Below are positions 1-8,600 of a stretch of 32,870 nucleotides of DNA, one piece after another (positions within the stretch are counted from its first letter, which is position 1; every line of letters starts with the position of its first letter). Location of the stretch: positions 1 to 32,870 of the forward strand of contig JAJYRM010000042.1 of NCBI GenBank assembly GCA_021794075.1. The letters are read 5' to 3'. Below the pieces are notes generated by a model that saw nothing but the letters and a program-made list of their open reading frames with translations, made no database searches and was not told the origin of the DNA. The DNA comes from Bacteroidota bacterium. Lineage in GTDB: Bacteria; Bacteroidota; Ignavibacteria; Kryptoniales; JAKASW01. The position numbers and the translations under genes are program-made.

Positions 1-136
1 TGATCAGCGTGTTTACCCTCTGGATCGGCACCTTCATCCGGCGCGCGAGCTCCACCTGACTCATGCCCTTTGGCTTCAGGAACTCTTCGAGCAGAATCTC
101 TCCGGGATGAGTCGGTTTACGGTTCTTTGGTATCAT
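1..136 (-). CDS. higA: HigA-type antitoxin, partial (cut by window edge)
   Basis: The reverse strand from an ATG at 136 reads MIPKNRKPTHPGEILLEEFL and continues with LKPKGMSQVELARRMKVP before the window ends. HPGEILLEEFL followed by a helix-turn-helix segment (SQVELARRMKVP) is the classic opening of HigA/XRE antitoxins, which neutralise the HigB mRNA-cleaving toxin and repress their own operon. Only the first 45 residues are present; the C-terminal half lies outside the window. A good ribosome site (GAGGAAAAGGAC) precedes the ATG. The gene starts 10 bases after the higB stop, the usual HigBA order. As far as it can be read the antitoxin is intact although the toxin gene is broken. Confidence 0.85.
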   Translation of the reverse strand, partial: MIPKNRKPTHPGEILLEEFLKPKGMSQVELARRMKVPIQRVNTLI

Positions 137-146
137 GTCCTTTTCC

Positions 147-412
147 TCAGTGATAATCGGTTATCGAAACGCCGCTTGCCGCGCCGTCGGCCCACCTAAA
201 CACGATGCGGAACTGGTCGTTTATCCGGATCGAGTGACAGCCTTTCAGCTCTCCCTTCAGAACTTCAAGCCTGTTCCCTGGCGGCACTCGCAGATCGGCT
301 ATTTCGTGAGCCGCGCGACACTCCAGATTGACTGCGGTATTCGTCGGGCCGCTTTCGTATCGAGCCCGTCGTATATATCCCTGGTTGTCTCATCAGCGAA
401 TCCGGCGATCAC
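147..412 (-). pseudogene. higB: HigB-type toxin, disrupted by an internal out-of-frame deletion
   Basis: Two reverse-strand frames each carry one half of a HigB (RelE-fold) toxin. From GTG at 412 the first frame reads VIAGFADETTRDIYDG and on to SIWSVAR, then LTK and a stop. The second frame resumes at AAHEIADLRVPPGNRLEVLK and ends with INDQFRIVFRW and ITDYH before TGA at 147-149. The DLRVPPGNRLE and SIRINDQFRIVF motifs are diagnostic for HigB. Comparing with the usual HigB layout, about seven codons (the helix around 'ARRKLDxLxAA') are missing at about 315, and the frame changes there. The loss is bounded by short GCG-type direct repeats, consistent with slippage. I infer an inactive toxin; a frameshift in the source sequence is less likely because residues are missing too. 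Confidence 0.75.
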
Positions 413-772
413 ACGCCAAGTTAGCGCTTTAACGCCATACGTGCAACGGAGGCCCAACAGCCAAATCGCCCCTCTTCGTTCCGATTATGTCACAGAGAAG
501 CACAGAGCGTGAAATTAGCTTTCGTTCCCAATTCAACATTTAGAATTCATAATTTAGAATTTCTTCCCTCTCTCCGTGTAATCATAAAGCCGGGGCTGTA
601 TCATTTCACAGAGTTCCACACCTGTGTGCCGAAGGCACAGAGGACGGAATCAACCCGCGCCACCAATTCAAAATTTAAAATTCAACATTTAACATTCTTC
701 CCTTGTCCTCTTTCGTGCCGTCGAATATTTTGTATCGCTATCATACATCAAACCAATCGAGAATCTGCATCC
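413..772. other. Gene-poor spacer with short repeats
   Basis: I see no convincing gene in this 360-base stretch between the higB remnant and cutC. The open frame running through it into cutC encodes low-complexity sequence with no domain. It contains the CTCTGTG-type and AT-rich repeats described separately. No clear promoter for cutC could be picked out. Confidence 0.6.
487..704. repeat. CACAGAG (CTCTGTG) repeats and AT-rich AATTCAACATTTA-type repeats
   Basis: CACAGAG occurs at 491-497 and 501-507, ten bases apart, and again near 605 and 635, beside CCGTGT and CTGTGTG variants. Between these lie two AT-rich blocks, at about 530-570 and 663-700. Each is built from 13-14-base units such as AATTCAACATTTAG and AATTCAAAATTTAA and each ends in CTTCCCT; the two blocks are roughly 80% alike by eye. 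The same CTCYGTG motif, in the opposite orientation, recurs near the right end of the window (32493-32532), so this is a dispersed repeat family. Confidence 0.65.
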
Positions 773-1453
773 ATGAAAAGCGGAATATTATTCGAAGCAT
801 GCGTCGAAACACTTGAATCAGCGGTTGCAGCCGAAAAGGGCGGGGCAGGCAGGATCGAACTCTGCGTGAATCTCGACATCGGCGGCCTCACCCCTCCCGC
901 CGGGATGATTCGCGAAACGTGCAAGGCCCTCTCCATCCCGGTCAACATTCTCATCCGCCCGCGCGGAGGAGATTTCAACTATTCATCCGAAGAATTCGAA
1001 ACGATGAAGCGCGAGATAGAGGTCTCGAAGCAGGCCGGCGCCAATGGCGTGGTTGTCGGCGTACTCATGGCTGCCGACTCCGTCGACCTTGCGCGCGTGC
1101 GTCAGCTGGTGGAGATCGCCCGCCCCATGAGCTTTACGTTCCATCGCGCCTTCGACGAGGCAGCCGATCCTTTTCGCGCGCTAGAAGATATCATGAGCCT
1201 CGGCATCGAAAGACTCCTCACCTCCGGACAGAAGCCCGCGGCGAAACAAGGTATCCCGCTCCTCAAGCAGCTCGTCGAAAAAGGCGGCCGCCGGATCTCG
1301 ATTATGCCGGGTGGTGGAGTCAACGAATCGAACGCAGACAGGATACTTTCGGAGACAGGCGCGCGAGAAATTCATGCCTCGCTCCGCGACTCTTCAGAGG
1401 ATTTCGAGTCGAGGGTGAAGAATTTCGTCAACATAATTAGCCGTGCCCTCTAA
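773..1453 (+). CDS. cutC: Copper homeostasis protein CutC family
   Basis: This 226-residue protein matches CutC over its whole length. It opens MKSGILFEACVETLESAVAA, and has the conserved GGAGRIELC, GGLTPPAG, IRPRGGDF, FHRAFDE and ISIMPGGGVN segments and an EIHAS motif near the end. CutC has a TIM-barrel fold and has been linked to copper tolerance in E. coli, though its biochemical role is disputed. An open frame extends upstream to 509, but that part is repeat-rich and unlike any CutC, so I chose the ATG at 773, where homology begins. No strong ribosome site is visible there. Length is close to the bacterial norm. The next gene is 119 bases downstream on the same strand and looks functionally unrelated. 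Confidence 0.9.
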   Translation: MKSGILFEACVETLESAVAAEKGGAGRIELCVNLDIGGLTPPAGMIRETCKALSIPVNILIRPRGGDFNYSSEEFETMKREIEVSKQAGANGVVVGVLMAADSVDLARVRQLVEIARPMSFTFHRAFDEAADPFRALEDIMSLGIERLLTSGQKPAAKQGIPLLKQLVEKGGRRISIMPGGGVNESNADRILSETGAREIHASLRDSSEDFESRVKNFVNIISRAL

Positions 1454-1572
1454 GTCCTTCAAGGAATTCCAAAGTTGTCCGATCATTGACCCGCCGTTCG
1501 TCTCTATTTAACTTCTTTTAAGGATTTAAGGAACACGCCGTATAAATTGAACACCTACAAAGGATTCGCGTC

Positions 1573-2913
1573 ATGTCACATAGAATAATCGCCTTCGCGG
1601 CGACAATATTTCTCGCAGTGAGCCTTGCGGCCGCGGCGCCTTCAAAGCATGCAGGAAAATCGAGCGCGGCTGACAAACGGCTGGCGGAGCAAATTCTGGC
1701 CAACAGGGATTTCGGGATTGTCATGCAAAAAGGCCGCGACCTCCTGAAGACGGGCTTCAACGCGGGAAGCGGATACGCTCAGGTTTGGATTAGGGACCTG
1801 AATACTTTCATCAACTATTCGTTGAAGGTTCGACCTAAGAGCGAAGTGCGCGACGCGCTCCTGAAGTTTTTCTATTTCCAGGAGTTCGACGGCGACATGG
1901 TTGACGGGTACGAGCAGATCGGTCCCGACGCGAAGATAGACTACTACGGCCGGTTCACCCGCTACGACATGCCCGGCTACGCCTTCCACAAAAACACGGT
2001 CGAGGCCGACCAGGAGTCGTCGCTCATACAGGCCGTCTACAAGTACATTAAAGCCACCGGCGACACATCCTTTCTGAATGAAGTGGTACACGGGAAGACA
2101 GTTCTCAGACGAATGGAGCTGGCGCTTGGATACATGATGAACTTTCGTTACGACCACAAATACGGCATGATGTGGAACGCCGCCACCGCCGACTGGGGGG
2201 ACGTGCAGTTCGACGATCCGTGGGGTGTAAAGCTCGACGAGAACTCCTACCCCGCGTGCAGCATTTATACTAACGCGATGTTCCTTATCGCGCTCAGGGA
2301 CTTCGTGAAGCTCTGTCCCGATACGGCCACCTCCGCTAAATGGCAGAAGATCCACGACGAAATCGCGCGTAACGTCATGAAGTATCTCTGGGATCCGAAG
2401 CACGACAAGTTCATTCCGCATCTCTATATCAGATGCGATCCATTCAGGGACAAAAAGGGCTTCGATGAGAATAAGATATTTTATCACGGTGGGACCGCGG
2501 TAGCAATAGAAGCGGGACTCCTTAACAGAAAGCAGATCTTGATTTCGCTTCACAAGATGGAGGAGGACGTCAAAGACGCCGGCGCGCAAAGCATCGGGCT
2601 GACAATGTACCCGCCTTACCCCGCAGGGACTTTCGCCAACAAAGGAATGGAGCCGTACCATTACCAGAACGGTGGCGACTGGACGTGGTTCGGGGCAAGG
2701 ATGATCACCGATCTCGTGCGCTACGGCTATGCGCGGCAGGCTTATCGCGAGATTCAGCCGTTCGTGAAAAGGGTCGTGAAAAACAACGGCTTCTACGAGT
2801 GGTATACTGTCGGCGGCAAGCCACAGGGTTCAGCGTCATTCCGCGGATCGGCCGGCGTGTTGATGCAGGCGATAGACGCGCTGCGCGCGTGGGCGAGAGA
2901 CAATGCGAAATAG
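1573..2913 (+). CDS. Secreted six-hairpin glycosidase-like protein
   Basis: The 446-residue product starts with a signal peptide (residues about 1-22, hydrophobic core then AAAAPS), so it is exported. The remainder resembles (alpha/alpha)6-barrel glycosidases of the GH15/GH63/GH78 type: VWIRDLN with Asp75 where these enzymes often keep a catalytic acid, VEADQESSLIQAVYKY, WNAATADWGD and a late NGGDWTWFGARM segment followed by a helix-rich C-terminus. Family and substrate cannot be set by eye; glucosidase, debranching-type or mannosylglycerate-hydrolase-type activity are all possible. An AAAGGA site sits eight bases before the ATG. It is convergent with the phosphoesterase gene, and a large inverted repeat separates the two stops. 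Confidence 0.7.
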   Translation: MSHRIIAFAATIFLAVSLAAAAPSKHAGKSSAADKRLAEQILANRDFGIVMQKGRDLLKTGFNAGSGYAQVWIRDLNTFINYSLKVRPKSEVRDALLKFFYFQEFDGDMVDGYEQIGPDAKIDYYGRFTRYDMPGYAFHKNTVEADQESSLIQAVYKYIKATGDTSFLNEVVHGKTVLRRMELALGYMMNFRYDHKYGMMWNAATADWGDVQFDDPWGVKLDENSYPACSIYTNAMFLIALRDFVKLCPDTATSAKWQKIHDEIARNVMKYLWDPKHDKFIPHLYIRCDPFRDKKGFDENKIFYHGGTAVAIEAGLLNRKQILISLHKMEEDVKDAGAQSIGLTMYPPYPAGTFANKGMEPYHYQNGGDWTWFGARMITDLVRYGYARQAYREIQPFVKRVVKNNGFYEWYTVGGKPQGSASFRGSAGVLMQAIDALRAWARDNAK

Positions 2914-2974
2914 CGCTTCCGGCAGCTAATACAAACGTCGATATCGTCGAACTCGCCACCGCCACTGATTAAGC

Positions 2975-3038
2975 CTTTAGGGAATCACACGAATGAGCAA
3001 AGCTTAAAAGCATTCATCCGTGTGATTCGAACCTAAAG
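2975..3038. terminator. Large inverted repeat between convergent genes, probable bidirectional terminator
   Basis: An inner stem pairs 2982-2996 (GAATCACACGAATGA) with 3014-3028 (TCATCCGTGTGATTC), 14 of 15 positions, around a 17-base loop. An outer stem pairs 2975-2981 (CTTTAGG) with 3032-3038 (CCTAAAG). It lies between two genes that converge on it (stops at 2913 plus and 3109 minus). Neither side has a long T-tract, so it may instead be a structured repeat or a 3'-end stabiliser. Confidence 0.6.
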
Positions 3039-3108
3039 ACAATCGTGTTACTCATGTTCCAATCGGAAGTGGATTCCCGCGTATTTCTTCCTCGCGCCGC
3101 TAGCGCGC

Positions 3109-5490
3109 TCAATCTCCCCTTTTTCCTGAGAGTATGGAATACCTAGGCGCAGGCATATCGGTGCCCTTGATCGACTTCCAGAGGATTTCGTTGAACAGCG
3201 TCGGCGGTACCGCGTCTGCCATGCGGAAGTTCATCTTGTCCATGATTGCCTGGCCATAAGCTCCGTCTTTATTCTTCTCATTCAGGTTGACGAGCGGCTG
3301 AAGGACGGTGTATGCGGCGGTATCGGCATCCATCGTAAACGAGTTGAACATCGGTTCCGCTGCGGCGTCGTACTGGCTCATCGGCGGCATGCCGAGTATC
3401 AGCTCCATTGTCCTGAGCATAGACGAAGTCGTGTACATTGTATTGTCGACGTAGTGGCGCTTGCAGTACGGGCTGATCACGAGCCCCTCCGTGCGATGAG
3501 CGTCCACGTGGTCCGCGCCGTTCTGGGCGTCGTCTTCTATCACGAAGATCGCGGTGTGCGGCCATATACGGCTGTGGGAGATCCTCTGCACGAACAAGCC
3601 GAGCGCGTAATCGTTCTGTGCCACCATGGCGTTCGGCGCGAGCTTCCCCTTCGTCGTGCCATACGTGTGATCGTTCGGAAGGCGAATGAGGTTGAAACTC
3701 GGGACGGAATCGGCCGCGAGGAGCCGGGTGAAATCTCTGTTCCACGCATTATATCGCGAGATATCCGAATAATTCAGGTCCCAGCCTCTGTACATCGGAT
3801 CGATATGACCGATGAGAGCCTTCTCCCGCGGCGTGTTGGGTTTATTCGTGTCAGGATTGCTCTGCACGAATTCGCCGTAGTCACGGAAATACACGTGGTT
3901 CCTCTCGCAATCGTTCCAAATGTAGCCTGCTTCAGGGGACGCAACCGGTTGCCCGCCTTCGAACTCATACGGGGCTCCCCTTCCGGCGTAATTGGAGGGC
4001 CAGCTTTTTTCCACGTAGTCGGTCGCGTACGCCGCCGTCGACCAGTTGTGTCCGTCGGCACTCACCTCCGCGTCGCAATAGAGATTATCAAGCAGCACAA
4101 AATGTTCCACAAGGTTGTGTATGTTCGGCGTGATTTTCTGCCCGAATAGGACGAGGCTCGAGTCGCCATTCCCTTCTTTTATGTCGCCCAGCACCTGGTC
4201 GTACGTCCTGTTTTCCTTAATGAAATAGAAAACGTATTTTATCGGCGATATGCCTCCTACTTTGTCGGGAATCGGATTGTCCTCCGGGAAGGAAGCGTCC
4301 CTGGACGCCAGCGGGCGGTACGGGGTGTTCTTGTAGACTTGCTTGGTGTAATTGGTGAGTTCTTCCTTGTCGGGAAACTTGAAGAATGAAAGAGTCGCTT
4401 TAAGTAATACACCTATGTAATAAGGCGAATCGCCTCCCGTCTTGTAGCCAGGATTCGGAAATGACCGGTTGCCCTTCCCGTTAAGGACCAGTACTTCACC
4501 GTCATTCAATTCGAGAACTTTTGTCGGATACCAACCGACGGGGATGAAGCCCACGGGGACGGGACGCTCGATGTCCGATATATCGATAACTGTAAGCGAG
4601 TTGTTGTCGGCGTTCGCCGCGAGGACGTACTTCCCGTTCGGAGAAACGCACACAGAGTTCGTTGTGGATCCTTCCGGGGAATCAGGATATATAGCTGTGG
4701 AAACCGTCGCCGTGGTTTTGTGAGTCTTCAGGTTTATGACGCTCACGCTGTTATCGTTCGCGTTCGCCGTGAAAGCGTAATTGCCCCTGACCGCGATCTC
4801 AGTCGGATGAGCTCCGGTTCGCGCCTGGTACAGAAGACGAGCTCCCCTGTATGCCTCGACCTTACCGGAGCTCCACATTGAGACGAGCAGCGTCCCGTCG
4901 TTGAGATATTTGCAATAATAAGGCATCCCGTCGAGCTGAACGACAGTTTTTCTGCCGGACTTGAAATTATAATATCTAAGGGTGCTATCTCCCCTGAATA
5001 CAACCGCGAGATCGTTTCTGTTAACGTCTAGTCCCGCGGCCCAGGCGTATGTCCCCCGAGGCGGATAGCTGTCAACGCGAGGCGGCGCGAAACTGATGGT
5101 CCGCCCCTGCTTCAACTTCCCGCGAGTCAAGCGGAATGTGTAAACGCAATTCTGATTTCCGCCGGAAACGTACAACGTGTTACCGTAAAACTTTATCCCG
5201 AGCCACGTGTCCTTAAGCGGGACTTCCTGCACCACCTTTCGGGTTCGTAGGTCTACGAGTCTCAGTACTGGCTTAGACATGCCGGACTGAGTGACCGCGA
5301 GATACTTTTGGTTCGGAGAGACCGCCGCGTTGAGCGGCAAGTCGCCGATCTCAATCGACGTCCCCGCGGGTGATAGCCACCAGCCGTTCGGAAGCAGCAT
5401 TCGGCCATCTTTTTCTCCGGGAAGTTGGGCGAAGGCAACGCCGCTCCCGATTAATAATAGCGCTACGATTCTGTAGATTCGATTGGACAT
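3109..5490 (-). CDS. Secreted YncE-like beta-propeller fused to AcpA-type phosphoesterase
   Basis: The 793-residue protein has a signal peptide ending near AFA-Q (residues 20-22). Residues about 45-375 form a YVTN/YncE-type propeller, with repeats such as NYAFTANANDNSVSVINL and KYVLAANADNNSLTVIDI. Residues about 415-770 form a phosphoesterase domain related to the AcpA/phospholipase C superfamily: KENRTYDQ (Glu426, Asn427), EVSADGHNW (Ser477) and IEDDAQNGADHVDAHR (Asp653, Asp654). These match the kinds of residue that hold the metal in Francisella AcpA, so the enzyme site looks complete; the natural substrate is unknown. A strong ribosome site (AGGAGTTATAA) precedes the ATG. The BNR gene lies 136 bases upstream on the same strand, with a hairpin between them. 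Confidence 0.85.
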   Translation of the reverse strand: MSNRIYRIVALLLIGSGVAFAQLPGEKDGRMLLPNGWWLSPAGTSIEIGDLPLNAAVSPNQKYLAVTQSGMSKPVLRLVDLRTRKVVQEVPLKDTWLGIKFYGNTLYVSGGNQNCVYTFRLTRGKLKQGRTISFAPPRVDSYPPRGTYAWAAGLDVNRNDLAVVFRGDSTLRYYNFKSGRKTVVQLDGMPYYCKYLNDGTLLVSMWSSGKVEAYRGARLLYQARTGAHPTEIAVRGNYAFTANANDNSVSVINLKTHKTTATVSTAIYPDSPEGSTTNSVCVSPNGKYVLAANADNNSLTVIDISDIERPVPVGFIPVGWYPTKVLELNDGEVLVLNGKGNRSFPNPGYKTGGDSPYYIGVLLKATLSFFKFPDKEELTNYTKQVYKNTPYRPLASRDASFPEDNPIPDKVGGISPIKYVFYFIKENRTYDQVLGDIKEGNGDSSLVLFGQKITPNIHNLVEHFVLLDNLYCDAEVSADGHNWSTAAYATDYVEKSWPSNYAGRGAPYEFEGGQPVASPEAGYIWNDCERNHVYFRDYGEFVQSNPDTNKPNTPREKALIGHIDPMYRGWDLNYSDISRYNAWNRDFTRLLAADSVPSFNLIRLPNDHTYGTTKGKLAPNAMVAQNDYALGLFVQRISHSRIWPHTAIFVIEDDAQNGADHVDAHRTEGLVISPYCKRHYVDNTMYTTSSMLRTMELILGMPPMSQYDAAAEPMFNSFTMDADTAAYTVLQPLVNLNEKNKDGAYGQAIMDKMNFRMADAVPPTLFNEILWKSIKGTDMPAPRYSILSGKRGD

Positions 5491-5560
5491 TTATAACTCC
5501 TGTAAAAAGATTTGTAAAGTTAGCCCCTTCACTGCGCATGACTTCGATTTCTCAACGAAC

Positions 5561-5592
5561 GACTTCTCCCGGCAGGAGTGTCGGGAGAAGTC
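5561..5592 (-). terminator. Perfect 11-bp hairpin between two minus-strand genes
   Basis: GACTTCTCCCG at 5561-5571 pairs perfectly with CGGGAGAAGTC at 5582-5592 across a 10-base loop. It sits just past the stop of the BNR-protein gene (5627) and about 70 bases before the start of the phosphoesterase gene (5490). There is no T-run on the minus strand, so it may be an inefficient terminator or an mRNA-processing or stability element that sets different levels for the two genes. Confidence 0.5.
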
Positions 5593-5626
5593 ATCCGGAT
5601 TTCGGAAGTACTTGTGCCTTAGGCTT

Positions 5627-8600
5627 CTACTCTTTCGCCGGCTTGACAATAATGGCTGGCACCTCAAGGGCCTTGATCATATCATTAAAACTTGCCACGT
5701 CCTTAGAAATGACGCCATCGAGCTTGGATATCTGAGAGTCGGCGGTAGCGGCGAGCTCCATGTAGACATCTCCGTCCTGCAATGTCGGAGCGACATCCGC
5801 GCCCTCGAGATCGCCCTGCAACGAGCCAAGCTTCTCATAAGTTTCGAGCGGGAAATTCAGAGGGTCCTCAGGCGCGTGAGAGCGATACTGGTAAAGGACC
5901 CCTTCAATCGCCTTAAGTTTTTCGCTAATCTTCTTAGCTGCGCTGTCCACGCGCGACGCATAGCTCTGTCCCTTCACACGCGCCATCTGATCGTTGAGCT
6001 GACCGTCGATCTCGTGGATCCTGTTGACCGCATCGGTTATCTGAGACATCTTGTCGCGGATCTTCATCGACAGCTCGAATTGCAGGACGTAGTCTTCGTG
6101 TGTCGCCGATACCCGCGGATCCTTCACGATCTCGAAAGGCTCCTTATATGTCTTGCCGTTCACCTTAAGTTCGGCGTAATACTTCCCGGGAATCGCCAGC
6201 GAGCCGCTCGTGCTTCCCCAGACTATCGCGCCCTTAATCTTATGCGGATCTGGATACCGCATATTCCAAACGAATCGATTCGCTCCCTTCTTGACGACAA
6301 TCGAAGTCTGTTCGCCACGATCGAAGAAAGACATCGGGCCCTTCTCTTTGGCTTCCGATTTCTTCGTCTCACACTTGAAAGTCTTGACGAGAGCTCCGGT
6401 CGAATCGAGTATCGAAAGTGACGCGCTGTCCGGCAGCTGCTTCAGGTAGAAATTGATCATCGGTCCGTTCGGCGGATTCTCCCCGGCGGCGGGAACTTTG
6501 AATTGAGGCATTCCCTGGTCGAATCTTATCGCGGGTTGTATCGCGAAGAGGGTCTTCGAAGCATATCCCTGTTCTGCGAGCTGCCTGAGATATGTAAGAT
6601 CGTCGAGAACCCAGAACGATCTTCCGTGCGTCGCCGCTATCAGGTCGTTTCCATGCACGGTCAGATCGCGGACTGAGACGATAGGGAGCTTGTTGCTCAG
6701 CAGCTGCCAATCCTTACCGTCGTTGAACGAGACGTACACATGCGTCTCAGTACCGGCGTAAAGTAAGTTCCTGTCGACTGGGTCCTGCCGGATTACCCTT
6801 GTAAAATCGTCGTCCGGTATGCCGTTCGTGATTTTCACCCATGACTTGCCGTAGTCAGTTGTCTTATAAAGGTACGGATGCTCGTCATCAAACTTATACC
6901 TGTTGGCCGCCACGTAGGCCGTTCCCCCATCGAAATGCGAGGGATCGATAATGCTTATGAGAGCCTGCTGGGGAAGCTCCTTGGGCGTGACGTTGCTCCA
7001 GCTCTTCCCTCCGTCCGTTGAGACGTGGATGAGTCCGTCGTCTGATCCGGCCCAGAGCACATCCTTATTGACAGGCGAAACGGCGAAAGCAAAGATCGTC
7101 CCGTAATATTCAACGCTCGTATTGTCTTTCGTGATAGGACCACCGGATGAAACCATGGTAGCGGAATCCGCCCGCGTCAGGTCGGGGCTGATGACGCTCC
7201 ATCTGTGCCCCTGATCGGTAGATTTGAAGACGACATTGGCAGTAGCGTATATCGCGTTCGGATCGTTCTGTGGTATGACTATCGGGAATGTCCACTGAAA
7301 TCTGTACTTGGTATCTTTTGCCGCCCAACCAAGAGGATTATCGGGCCACGGAGAGACGACGTTCGTCTGCATCGTCTTTGTGTTGTACCTGGTAATCAGT
7401 CCTCCGTAAGAACCGGCGTAGACAATATTCGGATCTGTCGGAGAGACTGCTATATAGCCGCTCTCTCCTCCGCCGACAGAATAATAATCCTTCATCCCAA
7501 TAACGCCGCGGTCCGAACGGCTCGCTATTGAGACCGTAGTGTTGTCCTGTTGGGCGCCGAGTATTCTATATGGGAAGCCGTTATCAGTCGTGACATGATA
7601 GAACTGGGCCGTCGGCTGGTTGTCGAGCGTGGACCATGACCTACCGCCGTCCATCGTGACTGTGGCTCCGCCGTCGTTTGCCTCTATCATCCTCTCAGGA
7701 TCGTTCGGAGCTATCCACAAATCGTGGTTGTCGCCGTGCGGGACCCGAATCATTTTGAACTTGCTGCCTCCGTCGATCGATTTGAAAAACTCGACGTTGA
7801 GAAGATAAACCGTGTTCTCGTTCTTCGGATCTGCGACAATTCTAGAGAAGTACCACGGCCTGGTCCTGAGATTTCTGTTCTGGTTGATATATGCCCACGT
7901 CTTCCCGCCGTTATCCGAGCGGTAAATGCCTCCCTCTTTCGCCTCAACTTCCGCCCAAACTCTTTCAGGATTTGCCGGCGAAACGGCTATTCCGATTCGG
8001 CCGAGGATTCCCTTGGCGAAGCCTTCGTTGTCGGAAATCTTATTCCATGTCTCCCCGGAATCGGTACTCTTGTAAAGTCCGCTCCCTTTTCCGCCGCTCG
8101 TGAATCCCCAGGGAAGCCTTTGGACCTGCCACATCGAAGCGTAAAGTATCCTCGGGTTACCGGGATCAATCGCGAGATCGATGGCGCCGGTACTATCGTC
8201 CACGAACAGCACACGCTTCCACGTCTTTCCACCGTCAATTGATTTGTAGACTCCCCGATCATTGTTCGGCCCAAATGCTCTTCCGAGGGCCGCGACATAA
8301 ACAATGTTTGGGTTGCTGGGATCGATTTGAATCCTGGCGATATGCCGGGTTGCAGCCAGGCCGATGAAACTCCATGTCTTGCCCGCGTCTTCCGATTTGT
8401 ACATCCCTTCGCCGTACGTCACGTCTCCGCGAAGGTCGGACTCGCCTGTTCCAACATATATGACATTAGGATCTGACGGCGCAACCTCGATCGCGCCTAT
8501 AGATGAATTCTTGAAATACTTGTCCGAGATATTGGACCAATTGGCTCCGGCATCGGTCGTTTTCCAGACGCCGCCGTCCACGCCGCCGAAATAGAAGACG

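Noticed and set aside
509-772. N-terminal extension of cutC
   Set aside because: The extension covers repeats and has no similarity to CutC; homology starts at the ATG at 773.
1642-2661. 339-codon open frame antisense to the six-hairpin glycosidase gene
   Set aside because: It is the mirror of a well-supported gene with a signal peptide and family motifs; the antisense product has no recognisable domain.
3020-3035. GATTCGAACC, resembling a tRNA T-loop on the minus strand
   Set aside because: The surrounding bases do not form a T-stem or acceptor stem; they belong to the inverted repeat.
5483-6421. 312-codon plus-strand frame over the end of the BNR gene
   Set aside because: The minus-strand gene is clearly real; the plus frame has no motif or ribosome site.
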